64,000 bases of DNA from Gammaproteobacteria bacterium 45_16_T64. GTDB taxonomy: Bacteria; Pseudomonadota; Gammaproteobacteria; Pseudomonadales; Ketobacteraceae. The stretch spans positions 1 through 64,000 of the forward strand of contig MABD01000038.1 of assembly GCA_002162955.1 (NCBI GenBank). The letters run 5' to 3'. Of the stretch, positions 18,675-27,325 are shown in pieces (the first letter of the stretch is position 1; every line of letters starts with the position of its first letter). A program made the position numbers and the translations under genes. Below the pieces are notes generated by a model. That model was not told the origin of the DNA and made no database searches. It was given only the letters and a program-made list of their open reading frames with translations.

Positions 18675-19075
18675 ACGTTGAACGAATCGGAAAGATAGTT
18701 ACCGCAATACTGTGTATTTACTTTGTCGTATCAGGTTTTGATGCGCTCATAAATATTGATGAAAAACTTGAGAGAATAGGACTTATTGCAAATGGCGTTG
18801 ATGGGAAGATAGCATTTATACTTATCTACACTAGCTTGATGGTGGGTGTCGCGTTAGCAATGATGGGACAAATGATTGTTTTTCGATCCAGTACGCCGCC
18901 ACTAATTGTCGCTAGTGCGGTCCTATTATCATTTATTGTATTTAGGATAGTGGGCTCTGTTATGTTTGATAGCATGACGAGTACGCAGTTGGGTTACATT
19001 GTGACCGAAATGGTTGAGCTAATCATTGTTGTCTCTATTTTATGGAAGAATCGCAATAATCCAATCAACTATTAA
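18671..19075 (+). CDS. Small membrane protein, TTG start
   Basis: About 134 residues in four hydrophobic segments. The start is the TTG at 18671, which overlaps the stop of the upstream gene (TTGA) and has GAGGGAAA about eight bases before it. No in-frame ATG is available until far into the protein. The open frame extends upstream to 18437, but that part is a shadow of the previous gene. It resembles DUF4345-type four-helix membrane proteins in general build, though I cannot claim the family. Translation is probably coupled to the upstream gene. Confidence 0.6.
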   Translation: MNVERIGKIVTAILCIYFVVSGFDALINIDEKLERIGLIANGVDGKIAFILIYTSLMVGVALAMMGQMIVFRSSTPPLIVASAVLLSFIVFRIVGSVMFDSMTSTQLGYIVTEMVELIIVVSILWKNRNNPINY

Positions 19076-19334
19076 TACAAAATAATAAGTATATGATCTA
19101 GCAACCTTTATATGTATTCGAGGCGATTAATTGAACAAAGCTTCTTTATTGTGAGCCAGGTAATACTTATGGAATGACATCGTATTACCAATAACATACT
19201 CTAGCACGCGTCAATTACTCATCTTTTTTCGTCGGAATGATAAGAGGCGTTTCTTTTTACTTGCCTCATAATCCATCGGTTGTAATGACGATAGAGTAAT
19301 TTTTGTTATATCACAAAATACAAACAACGGAGCA

Positions 19335-19757
19335 ATGATGAATAGTTATAGGAAATTAATCCAAATCAGTACTTTTTGTATGATCGTTCTAGGTTTTGGC
19401 GTAACCGCTCATGCTGATCTAGGTGAGATTCGGGACGTAACGTCCTCACAGGCGATAAGTAGAGCCAGCGAAGTGGTCGTGTTAGATGTGAGAACCGCTC
19501 AAGAGTTTAGCGCTGGCCACATAGCAAATGCGATAAATGTGGACATTGGAGATAGTGCTTTCGACCAAAAAGTCGACGGATTTGACCGTAGCAAAACCTA
19601 TCTTGTACATTGCGGCGGTAACGTACCCAAAGGTAGAGCATCGAAGGCGATCAATATTTTGTCTGAAAAAGGATTTTCAAATGTAGAAAATCTTGTGGGC
19701 GGATATGTAGGTTGGATTTCTGCTGGTGGGAAGCCGGTGACATTGGCGAAGAAATAA
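19335..19757 (+). CDS. Exported rhodanese-like protein with an extended active loop
   Basis: A 140-residue protein with a signal peptide (cleavage near AHA-DL, residue 27), so the domain acts in the periplasm. VVLDVRTAQEFSAGHIANAINVDI is the standard rhodanese core. The active-site cysteine is Cys93 in VHCGGNVPKGRAS; the arginine is at 101, giving a C-x7-R loop instead of the usual C-x4-R. Activity is uncertain, and the loop suggests a substrate larger than thiosulfate. It stands alone, converging on the beta-flower-like gene. Confidence 0.85.
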   Translation: MMNSYRKLIQISTFCMIVLGFGVTAHADLGEIRDVTSSQAISRASEVVVLDVRTAQEFSAGHIANAINVDIGDSAFDQKVDGFDRSKTYLVHCGGNVPKGRASKAINILSEKGFSNVENLVGGYVGWISAGGKPVTLAKK

Positions 19758-19775
19758 TATCGGACTACTTTTCAC

Positions 19776-19826
19776 CTAGCGAAATGACTCGTTTGTTGTG
19801 ATATTACAAACGAGTCATTTCGCTAG
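19776..19826. terminator. Perfect 21-bp hairpin between convergent genes
   Basis: Arms at 19776-19796 and 19806-19826 are perfectly complementary over 21 bases around a 9-base loop (TGTGATATT). It lies between the ends of the convergent rhodanese and beta-flower-like genes, so it probably terminates both. The stem is unusually long and perfect for a simple terminator, and there is no long T-run on either strand. Confidence 0.75.
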
Positions 19827-19833
19827 TTCTTCA

Positions 19834-20154
19834 TTACTTAATGAGTAAAATGAGAGAGGCAGCCCCTTTTTCTACTCGATCAACGCCGTTGCCTTCGCCT
19901 ATATAACCCACTTCGTTATTACCACTATCAAACACTCGGCCACTCTCTGACATGTAACCGACTTCATTATTACCGCTATCCCAGATGCGACCGTATTCAC
20001 CGACATAGCCTACTTGATTATTGCCGCTATCCCAAACGCGACCACTGCTGCCACCGTAACCCACTTCATTATTGCCACTATCCCAGATACGACCTGTTTC
20101 GCTAATGTAACCCACTTCGTTATTGCCTGAATCAAAAATTCGCACACCGCTCAT
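19834..20154 (-). CDS. Five-repeat protein resembling beta-flower family
   Basis: A 106-residue protein built of five near-identical 17-residue repeats, consensus GR(I/V)(W/F)DSGNNEVGYxxExG, then a short tail ending in the hydrophobic ASLILLIK. The aromatic-Asp-x-Gly-Asn-Asn turn pattern matches the small repeat proteins described as a beta-flower fold from structure prediction. Each repeat would form a beta hairpin around a pseudo-symmetric ring. There is no signal peptide. AAGGAA lies six bases before the ATG. The role is unknown, and the hydrophobic tail may insert in a membrane or bind lipid. Confidence 0.75.
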   Translation of the reverse strand: MSGVRIFDSGNNEVGYISETGRIWDSGNNEVGYGGSSGRVWDSGNNQVGYVGEYGRIWDSGNNEVGYMSESGRVFDSGNNEVGYIGEGNGVDRVEKGAASLILLIK

Positions 20155-20229
20155 ATCGTTTCCTTGTATTTTCTATTTGAGAAGTAGTTAATTTACTTCA
20201 TTAATGTGACGGAATTATGAAGGTCTGCA

Positions 20230-20920
20230 GTGAACCAATGGGTAAAATACGTAATGATCAACCTGTCGAAGAAGTATGCTACAGCGAGAGTGGATACAGT
20301 GAATATAGTCGAGCACGGTATTGAAATTGAGCGGGGTTTTGTTCCCTTGAGTGAATTAAATGGAATTAAAATGAAATACATTCTTCCACTGAGTTCGATT
20401 CGAAGTATGGTATTAGAAATACAGATAAGAAATTCTCTACCATTGAATCATTGGTAAAATCAGAGAAATGTGTAAATAGGGCGAAATCAATATTGGGAGG
20501 CGAGGCCCATCTCGTTAGAGTTATCTTTTTCGACAAAACATCGGATAATAATTGGTTGGTGTCTTGGCACCAGGACAGGACGGTATCAGTAGATAAGAGA
20601 ATGGAAATACCGGGTTGGGGACCATGGACTGTCAAAGATGGAGTGCATCACGTTCAACCTAGCGTGAATATTCTAAACAGAATGGTTGCTTAAGAGTTAT
20701 ACCTGCCACTCACGCGATGGGTATTATTCCACCAAAAGATATTACTGAAATTTCCAATTCGAATGATCTTTACTCTTGTAACGTAAAGGCTGGTGATCTA
20801 GTACTTATGCGACCCCTTCTCTTACATTCGTCGAGTAAATCAACGAATCCAGGTCATCGGAGAATCGTGCATATTGAATACAGTAATGTTAAATTAAAAA
20901 ATGGTTTGAAGTGGGGCTAG
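20230..20920 (+). pseudogene. Decayed phytanoyl-CoA dioxygenase-family gene
   Basis: Pieces of one PhyH-family Fe(II)/2-oxoglutarate dioxygenase lie in three frames. The first (to about 20400) gives GFVPLSELNG. The second (about 20400-20693) gives YGIRNTDKKFSTIESLVKSE, then SWHQDRTV with the metal-binding His-x-Asp, then GWGPWTVKDGVHHVQP. The third (about 20680-20920) gives NGCLRVIPATHAMGI and LLHSSSKSTNPGHRRIVHIEY with the last histidine ligand. The second break has lost the piece that normally reads (I/L)HLDD-x(3-5)-NG. It is not expressible as one protein, and its start is approximate. Confidence 0.85.
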
Positions 20921-20989
20921 ATCTATAAAAAGGGGATCTAGTAATGAGTTGATTGGGTTGTTTGCAAATTGAACTAGACGTTGGATGTA

Positions 20990-21364
20990 ATGATGGGACG
21001 AGCACTTATAGTATTACTATTGTTAATTATGTCTTTTTTTGAGGCGATGTTCGTCTATTATTTTGAGGTTTTGCAAGTGCTTTTTCATGGGGAGTATACT
21101 GAAAGTAAGTTTGCGGATTATATCGATTTTGTAAGACCATATTCATTAATGATAGGTTTTTCCATCATGGTCAATATCGGTTATTCGATATACTTTACGT
21201 TTAGAGATCCTGAGCTTATTGTTTACTCTAGACCTAGATTGTTGGGGCAGTTTATGGTTCCCGTAGTGGCAAATATTATTGCCCTATCGGCATTGTGTAG
21301 CGTTACTTTTATTATGTGTAAAGAATATATCCTCCTAATTTTGTGTCACGGAGGCTATACATGA
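20990..21364 (+). CDS. Hypothetical small membrane protein
   Basis: About 124 residues, with hydrophobic segments near 3-25, 50-70, 82-102 and 103-122. The first usable start is ATG at 20990 (also 20993); a TTG at 20981 would add three residues. No strong ribosome binding site is visible. Its stop overlaps the ATG of the next gene (ATGA), which indicates a coupled pair. Unknown function. Confidence 0.6.
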   Translation: MMGRALIVLLLLIMSFFEAMFVYYFEVLQVLFHGEYTESKFADYIDFVRPYSLMIGFSIMVNIGYSIYFTFRDPELIVYSRPRLLGQFMVPVVANIIALSALCSVTFIMCKEYILLILCHGGYT

Positions 21365-21762
21365 AAATTCAACGTGTTGTTCTAATCGCATATATCGGAT
21401 GCTTTTTTGCATTCGGTGCTCCTGCTATATTCTTTCCCCAATGGTTTGCCAATCTTCTTGGTTTTACGTTGAGCGCTAAGGGTGCTTTAATGGAATTTAT
21501 CGCTGCCTACGGCGGGCTTATTATTGGAATTGGTATTTATCTTATCTATTGTCTGAGAAATAATATTAGAAGTGGATTGTTTGCGGTACTTACGATTGTG
21601 GGCTCACTAATGATTGGTCGTATCGCAGGCTATTTTGTAGAGCAGGCGGTCAGTGATGTTCAGGTATTTTTTCTTACCATCGAGTTGATGACCATAATAT
21701 TGGTATCCAGCCTTCTTTTTACAGGCCCTGCTGTTGCACGGACTAGCGCTGATCTACGATAG
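21361..21762 (+). CDS. Small membrane protein, four-helix type
   Basis: About 133 residues starting at ATG 21361, which is preceded by GGAGG at a good distance. Four hydrophobic segments. The Gly-rich YGGLIIGIGIYLIYCLRNN and FAVLTIVGSLMIGRIAGYFVE blocks resemble the DUF4345-type family, a suggestion I hold loosely. It overlaps the upstream gene by 4 bases. Function unknown. Confidence 0.65.
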   Translation: MKIQRVVLIAYIGCFFAFGAPAIFFPQWFANLLGFTLSAKGALMEFIAAYGGLIIGIGIYLIYCLRNNIRSGLFAVLTIVGSLMIGRIAGYFVEQAVSDVQVFFLTIELMTIILVSSLLFTGPAVARTSADLR

Positions 21763-21777
21763 AATGTCGTCTTCTGT

Positions 21778-21813
21778 TTGTCAGGCTGGATCTTTGCAGA
21801 TACAGCCTGACAA
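21778..21813. terminator. Hairpin between convergent genes
   Basis: TTGTCAGGCTG (21778-21788) and CAGCCTGACAA (21803-21813) are perfectly complementary around a 14-base loop. The structure sits between the convergent membrane-protein and lipoprotein genes and probably terminates both. Confidence 0.7.
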
Positions 21814-21848
21814 CATTCATCGATTAGGATGATGAAAAATGCAGAATT

Positions 21849-23150
21849 TTATTCGTTGAGTGAGTATCCTGTCAGTAACGCTCGGTTCGGCGAGTTATCC
21901 GCTTCATCACCGACAAGATCGGTACTCAAATAATCGCTTAATAGTATGAGTGTGGAGTCAACAACGAGATAATCTCGAGTGTTTACCACTCCAGCATCGG
22001 TCACAAATTTTCCAAAATACCCAAAGAAGTTTGCATACAATGTTGCTTCTTTATCTGAAACAACTTGTTTAATGAGTTTGCCATCGTTTGACAATAGGTG
22101 GTTCTTCGTTACGGATGAAATGGTTCCTATTTCGTGTGTACTCGTGTCCAAACCGAATCCTGATAGGATATCTTTGTACGTCAAAAGAAGGTCGTGTTCT
22201 GAAACGAGTAGTTTGGCGTCTTGTGATTGTAAAGTGCCTGATTGATACTTCCACTCAACGACACCTGAATCGTCGATTTTTTGCAATGTCGCTATGTTAG
22301 TATCTTGTTCGTGTGATAGAGAAAGTAGAGTGCCGTTTTGCATATACAGTTTTTGATATTTACCGGTAGTTTCTATGCTCCAATGAATGTCTCCTGAGTA
22401 GCTGTATTTTTTGATTGTTTGATCGTAATAGAGGTAAATAGAATCTGACGATAATACATAGGAGGTTTGTGTGGAAAAGGGTGAAATTGCGGTAGAAAAG
22501 GTATCCAGTATGTTTAATTCACTATCTAGATGATAGCTGATGAGTTGGCTGTCCGATTTACACAAGGCTAAGATACTTTCATCGGACAAAAATTTAACTC
22601 GATCAATGCTGTTGCAATCGGTATTGCTTCCTATTATGTCGGATGAAGTCATGTAATCACCATCTCCTGATAACATTATCATGTCGGTGTTTAATGTAGT
22701 TATCAGTTTGTTATCTGAATCGCTATGGAAAAATCGTATACTCGAAAAATCACCTAGAAAAGACGATATTTCATTTTCTGATCGTGTCCAGATTACTTCG
22801 TTGTTGATGTCATGCTGTGTGACTTCTACACCGAGCGAGGTCGTTCCATAGTCGTAACTTATTCCTGTTGTTTGATTAAATGTTCTTGGACGAGCGTTAT
22901 AGTTACCAATGGTTTTAATAGAGATCAGCGTTCCATCAGATAGGATATTGTGTGCCGCATAATTGGGTGATCCGTAACTGAAGAACCTGAAGTTAGAGGG
23001 GCTTTCTCCGATGCTTAATGTTTGGTTTTCAAACTGTTCGTTGGATATATTGACACCGTAAGACCAATCATATTTGGTTGTTCCTGCGCCGCATCCTGAA
23101 AGAGGAAGTGTGAAGAATAGCATTGAGATTAAAGAATTATTCCATCGCAT
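21849..23150 (-). CDS. Lipoprotein, propeller-like, unknown function
   Basis: A 433-residue protein with a lipobox LSGC (Cys20 of the chosen start), so it is probably anchored in a membrane and faces the periplasm. I chose ATG at 23150 because AAGGA is seven or eight bases before it; the ATG six bases further up is too close to that motif. The rest contains recurring short strands with aromatic residues (EVIWTRSENE, GDIHWSIETTGK, GVVEWKYQSGT), the pattern of a PQQ-type beta propeller. No family is assigned. Confidence 0.7.
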   Translation of the reverse strand: MRWNNSLISMLFFTLPLSGCGAGTTKYDWSYGVNISNEQFENQTLSIGESPSNFRFFSYGSPNYAAHNILSDGTLISIKTIGNYNARPRTFNQTTGISYDYGTTSLGVEVTQHDINNEVIWTRSENEISSFLGDFSSIRFFHSDSDNKLITTLNTDMIMLSGDGDYMTSSDIIGSNTDCNSIDRVKFLSDESILALCKSDSQLISYHLDSELNILDTFSTAISPFSTQTSYVLSSDSIYLYYDQTIKKYSYSGDIHWSIETTGKYQKLYMQNGTLLSLSHEQDTNIATLQKIDDSGVVEWKYQSGTLQSQDAKLLVSEHDLLLTYKDILSGFGLDTSTHEIGTISSVTKNHLLSNDGKLIKQVVSDKEATLYANFFGYFGKFVTDAGVVNTRDYLVVDSTLILLSDYLSTDLVGDEADNSPNRALLTGYSLNE

Positions 23151-23393
23151 AATCATATCCTTATTATTGTTATTGATTAAGGTGGTTACTCTATATTCGT
23201 ATTGGATGATTTTCTATCTACCAAAAGGGAGAGGGGGAGAAATTGAAAAAGTGTTGTTACCAACATTTGAAAATCAAGGACAATATTAGTAACAATTGAA
23301 TGCTACGCTTGACTTGGCTCAATGAGCAAGAGGTGTCAGCGTTGTCTGGTCATTGATCAATTTTTGAAATTACATTATTCCAGGGAAAGATGA

Positions 23394-24665
23394 ATGACCA
23401 CTCAAGAAACTATTACTAGTACGTTTACGTTAGCAACACCACCGAAGGAATATAACAGCTTACAGAATATGCTTAAGATTGGTTTAAAAGCGCTGGATAT
23501 ATTTCCGCCTTTTTACGTACAGTCTGTATTGGGTCCGGCATATCAATGGTTGCCGCCTTATCGAGAATATAGCGAATTTACGATTCTTAACCCATGGAAG
23601 CCACTAACCGCGTTAGAGTATATTCGCGATGTGACAATTCCTTCTCTTGATCGTGCACCGAATAAGTGGGCAAGAACATTTATTCCTCCACTCATTACCG
23701 ATACATTCTGGCGCCCAAGTACTTACCATCAACAGATGGATCCATTTGATAGCGAGACGTCTTTTATCCGAGAAAAATGGTTTTTTCTCAATGGCATTAT
23801 GACGAATGAATCTGTGGCTCAAATAAATTCTGGTTTGATTTCGAAGATGTTTCGTCGACCGGTTACTATTATTAATAATTCAACAAATTCTCTGCCTCTG
23901 GACTTGGCACAGTGTGTTATTGGTCATGAATACAAGACCGATCCAGTGATTGATAAACCTGAGACGATGACTGAGCCAGCCTACACCGCGACAGTTGCGT
24001 TAATTGAGGCTGTTATTGATCCTGAGGTGGATAAAGTCGTTTTGATTTGTCACTCACAGGGAACCATTATTGCTGCTAATGTATTGCGTGCATTGGGGAA
24101 TGCATTGCATGCACTTGAAAAATTGGAAATTGATCCGAATACGAAAGATCTGCCGGAATTGGATGTGTTAGATCGATTGGCATTGGAAAAGCTCCCTGAT
24201 CTTTCCCATATCGACGTAAAAGATACCGGTGGTATCCTTAACTACGCATTAAATATTCTAAAGAAACTGGAGGTATATACCTTCGCGAATTGTGCTGGTG
24301 ATATGACTTACTTGGCATATGCAGAGAATGAAGGGGAAGGTACGCAGATCGGGCTTCCCTATATTGAGAATATTGCGAATAAGCACGATATTGTGGCCAG
24401 AATTGGTGTGCTCTCACCCTATAAGGGCGATACGGATGATGACCTTGTGATAATTGATGGTCCCGTATTCGAGCGACAAAAAGATACGACCTTTATGGAT
24501 ACTTGGGGACATTTGCTTAACCACAATTATCTATACGCGATTGATGACTATCTCAATGATTCGGAGACAACGGTGGATCCGTTTCCTTCACAAGCGGATG
24601 GTGATACGACCAAACCACGTCTTTATGGGTATTTTGCAGGGCAGCGTCAAGGAGGGTATGCGTAG
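23394..24665 (+). CDS. Alpha/beta-hydrolase-like protein
   Basis: A 423-residue protein. VVLICHSQGTIIAANVL contains a nucleophile elbow C-H-S-Q-G with Ser221, like lipases and esterases. A late histidine is present in WGHLLNHNYLYAI, and Asp candidates lie in between. There is no signal peptide. The N-terminal 200 residues are unlike standard hydrolases and may form a lid or a binding domain. AGGGAAAG precedes the ATG. It stands alone between two convergent hairpins. The substrate is unknown. Confidence 0.7.
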   Translation: MTTQETITSTFTLATPPKEYNSLQNMLKIGLKALDIFPPFYVQSVLGPAYQWLPPYREYSEFTILNPWKPLTALEYIRDVTIPSLDRAPNKWARTFIPPLITDTFWRPSTYHQQMDPFDSETSFIREKWFFLNGIMTNESVAQINSGLISKMFRRPVTIINNSTNSLPLDLAQCVIGHEYKTDPVIDKPETMTEPAYTATVALIEAVIDPEVDKVVLICHSQGTIIAANVLRALGNALHALEKLEIDPNTKDLPELDVLDRLALEKLPDLSHIDVKDTGGILNYALNILKKLEVYTFANCAGDMTYLAYAENEGEGTQIGLPYIENIANKHDIVARIGVLSPYKGDTDDDLVIIDGPVFERQKDTTFMDTWGHLLNHNYLYAIDDYLNDSETTVDPFPSQADGDTTKPRLYGYFAGQRQGGYA

Positions 24666-24674
24666 TTAGATAAT

Positions 24675-24714
24675 CGACTCTGACATAATGATCGATTGAA
24701 TTATGCCAGAGTCG
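24675..24714. terminator. Hairpin between convergent genes
   Basis: CGACTCTGACATAAT (24675-24689) and ATTATGCCAGAGTCG (24700-24714) pair with one A-C mismatch around a 10-base loop. It lies after the hydrolase-like gene and before the end of the DUF2959 gene, and is a likely terminator for both. Confidence 0.65.
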
Positions 24715-24751
24715 TATTCAGCGCGGTAGGATATACGACTAAAGAGGTTGC

Positions 24752-25399
24752 TTAGCTTTTAAGTTGTGCAATAAATGCATCAGATTCTGAAATGGACGTC
24801 TGCATCTGTTTTATTAGCTGTGAAATATCAGCATCAATACTCTTTAGTTCACCTTTAATCGACGCGACAGCGCGAGCATTCAAGTTATGCTTAAGATAGA
24901 GCGAGTTGTCCTTAAGTGAATTCAGTACGGGCGTAATGGATCGCTCAGCTTTACGTAACACCGCGATAAGCTTCTTATATTTACGTTCGGTGGTTTTTAG
25001 TTTTGTAGCGCTGGCATTACGTAATTTTGAGCTCGTGTATTGCTTCAATTCATCACGCCATTCATCAAACAACGCTTCACCTACGGATTCCACTTTGTTA
25101 ATACGATTGTTAATCTCTTTTGCGGCTTCTGCGCTACCTTCGTATTCATCATTGAGTTTATTGTAGAGATCTTCTAGATCGCCGCCATCAAAGTTAGTGA
25201 TGCTTCGCAACTGTTCTAGGGCACTCTTGAACTGTTCCTGTGCGTCTTCTTGGGATTCCTGAGTTTCCTCAATTCGATCGATTAAAATATCCCGTTTATG
25301 TACACCCACTTTTTCCATGGTGTTGAAATAGATCGTTTCACACCCTACAAGCAAAAGAATAGGGAGCAGTAATGCAAATTTGGCTAGTTGATATCTCAT
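24752..25399 (-). CDS. DUF2959 family lipoprotein
   Basis: A 215-residue protein with a lipoprotein signal (LLLVGC, Cys20). The next residues, ETIYFNTMEKVGVHKRDILIDRIEETQESQEDAQEQFKSALEQL, are split by me here only to note that they are the hallmark of DUF2959. The rest is a long, charged helical region, almost certainly coiled coil. The family occurs in gammaproteobacteria with unknown function; an envelope-associated role is likely. It is convergent with the gene at 23394. Confidence 0.9.
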   Translation of the reverse strand: MRYQLAKFALLLPILLLVGCETIYFNTMEKVGVHKRDILIDRIEETQESQEDAQEQFKSALEQLRSITNFDGGDLEDLYNKLNDEYEGSAEAAKEINNRINKVESVGEALFDEWRDELKQYTSSKLRNASATKLKTTERKYKKLIAVLRKAERSITPVLNSLKDNSLYLKHNLNARAVASIKGELKSIDADISQLIKQMQTSISESDAFIAQLKS

Positions 25400-25633
25400 A
25401 CAGGTGATCTCAAGAAAATTTTGCCTATTCTACTGGCATTGGCACTAATGGGGCAAACTATCTGCGATTTTATTCAACCATAAACCGTGGTCTGTGGGGA
25501 TATCTGGATGGTTGGCAACACATCGTAAGGTTTTAGCGATCAGTTTATGACGAGGATTCTGAGGTAGTGGTCACTTTTGAGGTATTTATCCGGTGTACGG
25601 GTCTTGAGAGACCCGCCATCGTTGGTGGCTCGC

Positions 25634-26995
25634 CTAGTTTCTTCTTATGGTGACTAAAAGTCCGTCTTTTGGCATTGCGATGGGTACGGTCTGTACAGGC
25701 ATTGTGTACCCTGGGGTGACAGAGACGGTGTAGGTTCTTAAAAAATGAAATAGGAATATTTTTGACTGAATTTCTGCGAAATTGAGTCCTAGGCATTTAT
25801 GGGCACCACCACCAAAGGGTGCGAACTGAAAAAAGTGCTTCTTGTATTCCGCTCGTTCTGGGCTCCAGCGCTCTGGGTCAAAGGTTTCTGGGTTGGTCCA
25901 ATATTCGGGCATAAAATGGGTGTATAAAGGATGAGCTGATACGGTTGCATTTTTTGGGATTCGGTACCCTTTGTATTCGCATTCTCTTACTGCGCGCCTA
26001 GGGATAGTGGGCAGTGCCGGACACATGCGTAAGGTCTCTTTAAATACCCAACCGGTTTTTTCTAAGTTAGACAATTCATCATAGGTGATATTATCGTTCT
26101 CTATATTTTCCATTTCCTCGCGTACAGCGGTTTGCCATTCTGGATTCTTGGCCAATAGATAAATCATGGAAGATAACGTACTGGTGGTGGTGTCATGGGC
26201 AGCAAACAGTAGGAAAATCATATGATCGACAACATCACTATCGCTGAGTTGATTGCCATCCTCATCCTTTGCATCACAAATTTGTGAAAAAAAGTCTCCG
26301 CTGCTACTTTGTCGTTTTTCGGGAATCAATGCTTGGATAAAATTCTCTAGGATTTTCCTACCTTTCATTCCTCGGTACCAAGTATTCCCTGGTATCGGAA
26401 AGCGAACGACCGCAAGTGTTGCATCCACTGCGTCAATAAAGGCTTGGTTTATTTTCTTTGCTTCTTTTTCATCAAGGGTCGCTCCCAGAAATACCTCAGC
26501 GCCAGTATCCAGAAGTAAGGTTTTTATATGATCGAAAAATTTGAATTCTGCATCAACAGGCCAGTGATTGATGCCAGCGCTAATCGCGGGGTTCATTTGC
26601 CCTACGTAACCTTGCATCGGTGCTTTTTTGAAAGCACCCTGGAGGATCTTTCGATGGTACTTATGGTTTTCGAAATCTCGAAGCATCAGGCCATTGGGGA
26701 ATATCTTTTCTAGAACGGTATCCCAAGCCCGTTTACTGGAAAAATTACGTTCGGCATCTTTCAGTATAAACTCATTGCCGTCTGGTCCTACGAGGCTGAT
26801 GGCGTTCTGAAATAACGCATTGCTTCGATACACTTCGCCGTACTGACTCACCATCTTTTTTGTGAGACCAGGAAAATCCGTCAAAAATCCATACGTACTA
26901 CCAATGACAGGCAGTCCAGAGTTGCCGGGAATATGAGTGACATGAGAATTCGTTTTTTTCGGTAATTGGGCGGCAAGCTCTGCGGAACTAGACAT
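25634..26995 (-). CDS. Cytochrome P450
   Basis: A 453-residue soluble haem monooxygenase. The I-helix FAAHDTTTS near residue 250, KETLRMCP (ExxR) near 308 and the haem loop FAPFGGGAHKCLGL with Cys401 are all present, so it should be intact. A bacterial P450 needs ferredoxin and a reductase, and none is encoded nearby. The length and motifs resemble CYP120/CYP51-like bacterial enzymes acting on lipids or terpenoids, which is inference. GGAG precedes the ATG. A dyad lies about 91 bases upstream. Confidence 0.95.
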   Translation of the reverse strand: MSSSAELAAQLPKKTNSHVTHIPGNSGLPVIGSTYGFLTDFPGLTKKMVSQYGEVYRSNALFQNAISLVGPDGNEFILKDAERNFSSKRAWDTVLEKIFPNGLMLRDFENHKYHRKILQGAFKKAPMQGYVGQMNPAISAGINHWPVDAEFKFFDHIKTLLLDTGAEVFLGATLDEKEAKKINQAFIDAVDATLAVVRFPIPGNTWYRGMKGRKILENFIQALIPEKRQSSSGDFFSQICDAKDEDGNQLSDSDVVDHMIFLLFAAHDTTTSTLSSMIYLLAKNPEWQTAVREEMENIENDNITYDELSNLEKTGWVFKETLRMCPALPTIPRRAVRECEYKGYRIPKNATVSAHPLYTHFMPEYWTNPETFDPERWSPERAEYKKHFFQFAPFGGGAHKCLGLNFAEIQSKIFLFHFLRTYTVSVTPGYTMPVQTVPIAMPKDGLLVTIRRN

Positions 26996-27325
26996 ACTTT
27001 CTCCTTTGATGGGCGGATAAACCGTAAGTGCTGTCTATCACCCTACAACAAGTTTAGTGTGTAGTTTTGACCGTAAAACCGCTATTTGTCATTTGATGAC
27101 AACGTAGAGGGGGTAATATTGTCAATTTCGTTTTTTGTCCCATCGTCTGTAGGGAATATGTTCTGTCTAGGGTTTGAGTAAATTCATTTATAATTCATTA
27201 GGTTAAGGGCGGTTATGAGAGGTTTTGGTCATGCTGATTAATCCGACTCGTTATTAAATTTCCTAGTCAATGGAACATTTTGATCTATCGATTTTCGTTA
27301 TCTTATCCAGGTACTAAACTTAAAT
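26996..27325. promoter_or_regulatory. Divergent spacer with a 17-bp dyad upstream of the P450
   Basis: The spacer of about 330 bases between the P450 and the PAS kinase carries no coding frame I can support. At 27086-27102, TTGTCAT-TTG-ATGACAA is a perfect 7-bp inverted repeat with a 3-base spacer, about 91 bases before the P450 start. It is a plausible repressor operator of the TetR or GntR kind. No regulator gene is adjacent. Confidence 0.45.
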
